The notes under the pieces were generated by a model. That model did no database searches, had not been told where the DNA came from, and saw nothing but the letters and a program-made list of their open reading frames with translations. Positions 31,051 through 34,924 of a stretch of DNA of 34,924 bases are shown here, piece after piece; the stretch's first letter is position 1; every line of letters begins with the position of its first letter. The DNA is from Planctomycetota bacterium. GTDB lineage: Bacteria; Planctomycetota; UBA1135; UBA2386. The stretch spans positions 1-34,924 of the forward strand of contig JAQCBR010000036.1 in NCBI GenBank assembly GCA_027621295.1, given 5' to 3'. Both the position numbers and the translations under genes were made by a program.

Positions 31051-33408
31051 TCAGGGGTGGGCCAACCCTTCGGCCCCCGAGAGGCCCACGTCTCCGTCGG
31101 AGACCTCGTCACCCTGCGCGGCGAGCGGCTTCGGCTTCGGCTGCTCGTTCCGCTTGCGGCTCGCGCGCCAAGCGTCGAGATCGTCGCCGCGGATCACGAC
31201 CGCGAGTTCGTCGCCGTTCAGCGTCTCGTACTTGAGGAGGCTCTCGGCGATCGTGTCGAGCTGCCTGCGGTTGCTCGCCAGCAGGTCCCGGGCCCGCTCG
31301 TACTGCTCGTCGCAGATGCGGCGGATCTCCTTGTTGATCAGCGACAGCGTGTCCTCGGCGATGTCCGACGCGATCGAGAACTCACGTCCGAGGAAGTTGG
31401 ACTCCCGCGGCGCCGTGTAGTTCAGGGGGCCGACGATGTCGCTCATGCCGAGCTCGCAGACCATGATCTTCGCGAGGTTGGTCGCCTGCTGGATGTCGTT
31501 CTGCGCGCCGGCCGAGACCTCCCCGTAGACGAGCTCCTCGGCGATACGGCCTCCGTAGGCCATCGCGATCATGCCGAGCAGCTTCGACTTCCGGTGGTGG
31601 TAGTCGTCGCGCTCGGGCAGAGACATCGTCAGGCCGAGCGCCATCCCGCGGGAGACGATCGTCACCTTGTGGATCGGATCCTGGCCCGGGATCAGCGTGG
31701 CGACGAGCGCATGGCCCGCCTCGTGGTATGCGGTGACCCGGACGTCCGACTCCTCCATCACGCGGGAGCGCTTCTCGCGGCCGAAGCGGACGCGGTCGCG
31801 CGCCTCCTCGAGGTCGGCCACGTCGACCCACTCCTGGTTCCGCATCGCGGCGAGGATCGCGGCTTCGTTGACGAGCGCGGCGAGTTCGGCGCCCGAGAAG
31901 CCCGGCGTCGCGCGGGCGATCCGCTCGAGTTCGGCGCCGGGACGCAGCTTGATCTTCCGGCAGTGCACGCGAAGGATCTGCTCGCGGCCCTTCACGTCCG
32001 GCATGTCGATGACGACCTGGCGGTCGAAGCGTCCCGGTCGGAGCAGCGCGGGGTCGAGCACGTCCGGTCGGTTGGTCGCCGCGACGAGGATCGTGCCCTT
32101 GTCGCTGTCGAAGCCGTCCATCTCGACGAGGATCGCGTTCAGCGTCTGTTCACGCTCGTCGTGCCCGCCGCCCATGCCGGTGCCACGCTTGCGGCCGACG
32201 GCGTCGATCTCGTCGAGGAACACGATGCACGGGCTGTTCTCGCGCGCCTGCTTGAACAGGTCGCGGACGCGGCTCGCGCCGACACCGACGAACATCTCGA
32301 CGAAGTCGGAGCCCGAGATCGAGAAGAACGGGACTTCCGCTTCGCCGGCGATCGCCTTCGCCAACAGCGTCTTGCCGCAGCCCGGCGAGCCGACGAGGAG
32401 CACGCCGCGCGGGATGTTGCCGCCGAGCTTCGCGAACTTCCCCGGGTTCTTCAGGAACTCGATGATCTCGCGGAGCTCGTCCTTGGCTTCCTCGATGCCG
32501 GCGACGTCGTCGAACGTGACGTTCGTCCGGTTCTCCTTCGTGTAGAGCGCGGCGCGGCTCCGGCCGAACGCGAGCACGCCGCCCGATCCGCCGGGCGCAC
32601 GCATCTGCCGGATGATGAAGAACCAGACGACCGCGAGGATCAGCAGCCAGGGGCCGATCGTGCCGACGAAGTACAGGAGTGCGGTGTTCGGGCGCTCGAT
32701 GCGCAGCGTGCGCCGATCGCGCGCGATCGAGCGGTCCTCGATCGGCACGCCCCGGGACTCCAGCGCCTGGCGGAGCGTCAGCAGGTTCGCTTCGCTGCCC
32801 CCGGCCTCGAGGCGGTAGAGCTTCTCGCCGTCGCCCTTGCCGTCGTCGGCGATCGCGATCGCGTAGGAGCGGGGGGAGCCCGTCGGGGCGGGGGGCTGGG
32901 TCGGGTCCTCGCCCGGCCGGGGCTCCTGCCGCGCCGGCATCTCCGTGACGAAGATCGCCTGCGTGACGCCGATCGAGCCGGCTTCGACCTGCCGTTGGAA
33001 CTCGCCGACCTGCCGCTGGAACGTTCGCGCGTCGAGCCGACCGCCGAAGGGCAACAGGCGCTGGATCAGCCGGCCGTCCGCTTCGGTCGCGCGGTCGAGG
33101 GCGACCTCGATCTTCTCGAGCCGTCCGTCCTGGTCGCTGCGGACCTGGGCGAGCACCCGGCCGTCCTCCCAGCTCGTCGCCTCGATGCTGCCGCCGAACA
33201 GGTGGCGGTAGAAGTCGTAGACGGTCGCCTCGGTCTGGACCCCGGTCCGCGAGATCATCACGAACAGGGCCAGCAGCAGCGTCATGATCAGCAGGACGCC
33301 GCCGAGCCCCTTGGGCTTGCGGGCGGGTCCGCTGCGGCCGTTCCCGGGATCGCCGCCACCAGGGCCGGCGGACGGGTTCGGCTTGGAGTTCTTTTCGGTC
33401 ATGGGCAT
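31051..33408 (-). CDS. ftsH: ATP-dependent zinc metalloprotease FtsH with enlarged outer domain
   Basis: FtsH extracts and degrades membrane and regulatory proteins; in E. coli it controls LPS amount by degrading LpxC. The protein has 785 residues (783 if the second ATG, at 33402, is used). It has a first membrane helix at about 37-53, an outer domain of about 185 residues, and a second helix at about 247-267. Walker A is GSPGCGKT (340-347), Walker B is [10 protein letters not shown] (394-403), the second region of homology is [20 protein letters not shown], and the zinc site is HEAGH (562-566). The outer domain is much longer than the roughly 75 residues of the E. coli protein and has a Pro-rich insert (about 155-180). 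Walker A has Ser and Cys where Pro and Thr are usual. Confidence 0.96.
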   Translation of the reverse strand: MPMTEKNSKPNPSAGPGGGDPGNGRSGPARKPKGLGGVLLIMTLLLALFVMISRTGVQTEATVYDFYRHLFGGSIEATSWEDGRVLAQVRSDQDGRLEKIEVALDRATEADGRLIQRLLPFGGRLDARTFQRQVGEFQRQVEAGSIGVTQAIFVTEMPARQEPRPGEDPTQPPAPTGSPRSYAIAIADDGKGDGEKLYRLEAGGSEANLLTLRQALESRGVPIEDRSIARDRRTLRIERPNTALLYFVGTIGPWLLILAVVWFFIIRQMRAPGGSGGVLAFGRSRAALYTKENRTNVTFDDVAGIEEAKDELREIIEFLKNPGKFAKLGGNIPRGVLLVGSPGCGKTLLAKAIAGEAEVPFFSISGSDFVEMFVGVGASRVRDLFKQARENSPCIVFLDEIDAVGRKRGTGMGGGHDEREQTLNAILVEMDGFDSDKGTILVAATNRPDVLDPALLRPGRFDRQVVIDMPDVKGREQILRVHCRKIKLRPGAELERIARATPGFSGAELAALVNEAAILAAMRNQEWVDVADLEEARDRVRFGREKRSRVMEESDVRVTAYHEAGHALVATLIPGQDPIHKVTIVSRGMALGLTMSLPERDDYHHRKSKLLGMIAMAYGGRIAEELVYGEVSAGAQNDIQQATNLAKIMVCELGMSDIVGPLNYTAPRESNFLGREFSIASDIAEDTLSLINKEIRRICDEQYERARDLLASNRRQLDTIAESLLKYETLNGDELAVVIRGDDLDAWRASRKRNEQPKPKPLAAQGDEVSDGDVGLSGAEGLAHP

Positions 33409-33446
33409 CCGGGGCCGGCCCCTCGGGTCAGGGGCGGAGCCCAGTG

Positions 33447-33953
33447 TCAGAAGTCGGCTTCGAGGGCGAGCACGATCTTGCGTGCGAGATCGTAGCTGGC
33501 TTCGGCGTAGGCGGTGGCTTCGGTTTCATCGACCGGCCCACGGAACTCTGCGCGATCCCGGATCTCGGCCTCGCGCAGCACGTGGCCGGTCGCTCCATCG
33601 AGGAGTCGGACTTCACAGACGAAATCCAAGGCCCCTTCCCGAACCGGGTATCCCTGCCCCGATCCGACCAGCGTCCGACCGGTCACGTCGACGAGTTCGA
33701 CCTCGAGCACCGTGTCCGCGTGCGCCCGGTCGGCCGGCCTGAGGTCCCCGTGGATCGTCAGTTCCTGGAGGATCTGCCGCGTCAGGTCGATCTCGACCCG
33801 CTGGCGGAACGAGCGGTTGTCGACGACCTGGACCGCGACCGTCCGACCCGGGGGGCCGAAGTCGTCGTAGCCGAGCGAATATCCACACCCGGACAGCGCC
33901 GGGACCTGCAGCAGGAGCAGCAGCGCGAATCCAGATCCGTGGGGCCAGCTCAT
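33447..33953 (-). CDS. lptE: LPS-assembly lipoprotein LptE-like
   Basis: This 168-residue lipoprotein has lipobox ALSGC (Cys23), immediately followed by GYSLGYDD, the GY-type opening typical of LptE. LptE plugs LptD in the outer membrane for LPS insertion. Later strands ([20 protein letters not shown], then [14 protein letters not shown]) and [14 protein letters not shown] fit the family. The ATG at 33953 overlaps the stop of the upstream BamD-like gene. The longer frame upstream is a shadow. LptE is weakly conserved, so this relies on the lipobox, GYSL and strand pattern; context with lipid A genes and FtsH supports it. No lptD is in the window. Confidence 0.8.
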   Translation of the reverse strand: MSWPHGSGFALLLLLQVPALSGCGYSLGYDDFGPPGRTVAVQVVDNRSFRQRVEIDLTRQILQELTIHGDLRPADRAHADTVLEVELVDVTGRTLVGSGQGYPVREGALDFVCEVRLLDGATGHVLREAEIRDRAEFRGPVDETEATAYAEASYDLARKIVLALEADF

Positions 33954-34912
33954 GCACCGTCTCCCGATCGCCGGAGCTCTTCGAGGCGAGATCGCGCGGC
34001 GATGGCTGCCGGGTGGTCGGTCGGCGCATCCACGAGCAGGGCCTGCAGGTGGAAGCGCTCGCCGTACGCGTTGCCGATCGTCCGGTAGAAGTCCGCGTCG
34101 ATCCGGTGCCGTTCGAGGATCCACCCGAAGACCTGTTCGTAGGCCCCCGAAGCAGCTGCCTGGAACTCGGGCCGCTCGGGTGCGGTCGCCAGGTAGTCGC
34201 GGAGTTCGTTGCGTGCCCGCAGCATCGACGGCAGGTCGTACTCCGGGCCCAGGAGCTCGGCGTGGATCGCCATCACTCGGCGGAAACTCGCCAGCGACGT
34301 CCATTCACTCGTCGGATGGTCCTGGATCAGCTGCTCGAAGCGACGCTGTGCGTCGAACCAGCGCTCCTCCTCGACCGCGAGCTCGCCGAGGAGGCGGAGC
34401 GCGTCATCGGCGTGGCGGCTCGTCGCGTACCGCTCGACGAACTCCGAGAGGATGAGCTCGCCGTCGTCCCGGTCCGATCCGAACAGGAAGTAGGTCGACT
34501 CACCCTGGATCAGCTCGGCGCCGGTCCGGAAGTGGACCTCCTCGACCTCAGGTGCGTACGGGCTGAAACGGTGGTCGTCGGGGAACGTCCGGATCGTCCG
34601 GAATGCCTTCCAAGCCTTGCCGGTGCGCCAGAGGGCCTCGGCGTAGAGCGCCTTGTAGGCTTCGAGCTCGGCGTTCGTCAGCTCGTCCTCGTCCAGCGTC
34701 TCGAGCGCGGCGCGGGCTGCTGTGGGCTCGGTCTCGACGCATGCGGATGCCACTTCGAGGACGCCGGCTGCGTCCTGCGGCAGGTTGGGCGGCGGCGCGG
34801 CCGAGCAGGCCGCGAGCAGCGCCAGGAGGACCGCCGCGACGAGTCCCGGCGCGGTGCGGCCGCGAGCGCCCGTCGGGCGTTGTCGATCCGGTGCGGAGGC
34901 GTCGGCGCGCAT
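33950..34912 (-). CDS. BamD-like TPR lipoprotein, possibly longer at the 5' end
   Basis: The 320-residue protein has a lipobox (LLALLAACS) after a long polar lead, so it is a probable outer-membrane lipoprotein. The rest is helical repeats of the BamD/YfiO type: AYKALYAEALWRTGKAWKAF, LILSEFVERYATSRHADDAL and RFEQLIQDHPTSEWTSLA. BamD is a core part of the beta-barrel assembly machine. The three-residue frame before the ATG at 34912 is open to the window edge, so a start further upstream cannot be excluded, though the signal sequence fits the one chosen. Its last bases overlap the lptE start. It may be BamD itself or a TPR relative. Confidence 0.75.
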   Translation of the reverse strand: MRADASAPDRQRPTGARGRTAPGLVAAVLLALLAACSAAPPPNLPQDAAGVLEVASACVETEPTAARAALETLDEDELTNAELEAYKALYAEALWRTGKAWKAFRTIRTFPDDHRFSPYAPEVEEVHFRTGAELIQGESTYFLFGSDRDDGELILSEFVERYATSRHADDALRLLGELAVEEERWFDAQRRFEQLIQDHPTSEWTSLASFRRVMAIHAELLGPEYDLPSMLRARNELRDYLATAPERPEFQAAASGAYEQVFGWILERHRIDADFYRTIGNAYGERFHLQALLVDAPTDHPAAIAARSRLEELRRSGDGA

Positions 34913-34924
34913 CGGCGGCCATTC

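Overview
The window is a GC-rich bacterial chromosome segment (by eye close to 70% G+C) with dense, often overlapping genes. It comes from a Gram-negative organism: it carries lipid A and heptose biosynthesis genes, LptE, a BamD-like lipoprotein, an AsmA-like protein and several lipobox proteins. A PEP-CTERM-type protein, very large exported proteins with TPR, peptidase and lectin-like modules, and a large protein next to a pseudopilin suggest a planctomycete-like (PVC) lineage. That assignment is an inference from gene content. It rests on no marker phylogeny.

Layout. 1-4.2 kb (+): the 3' part of a very large secreted protein, translationally coupled to a prepilin-type pseudopilin. 4.2-5.5 kb (+): RNA polymerase omega and an exported protein of unknown function. 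5.5-10.6 kb (+): fabD, lpxK, an LpxL-type acyltransferase, bifunctional hldE and a second stand-alone heptose-phosphate-type nucleotidyltransferase, forming a lipid A and inner-core LPS precursor block. 10.6-12.6 kb (-): glutamate dehydrogenase coupled to a DUF3313-like lipoprotein. 12.7-13.5 kb (+): a WaaP/InaA-type LPS core kinase. 13.5-15.0 kb (-): a Cas4-like four-cysteine nuclease domain joined to a DUF2779-like domain that seems to have lost its catalytic acids. 15.2-18.9 kb (-): a four-module exported metallopeptidase coupled to a small membrane-anchored protein.

19.15-19.54 kb (-): the RNase P RNA gene (rnpB), which long spurious ORFs cross. 19.8-20.1 kb (+): a small PEP-CTERM protein. 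20.2-25.3 kb (-): AsmA-like protein, manC and ruvX. 25.7-25.9 kb (+): a 68-residue single histone-fold protein with a lysine-rich tail and its own perfect terminator, followed by an array of inverted repeats and an 8-bp tandem repeat. 26.2-34.9 kb (-): a tight operon of BamD-like protein, lptE, ftsH, folP, cdaA, cdaR (YbbR), glmM and tsaB, joining outer-membrane assembly, membrane proteolysis, folate, c-di-AMP signalling, amino-sugar supply and tRNA t6A modification.

The points most worth a second look are the bacterial histone and the repeat-rich DNA behind it, the apparently degenerate DUF2779 exonuclease fold, a recurrent TAnnnTCC promoter-like element upstream of several genes, the unusual PEP-CTERM protein with a long acidic tail, and the pseudopilin paired with a giant secreted protein. 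I saw no tRNA, CRISPR array, insertion sequence or phage gene.
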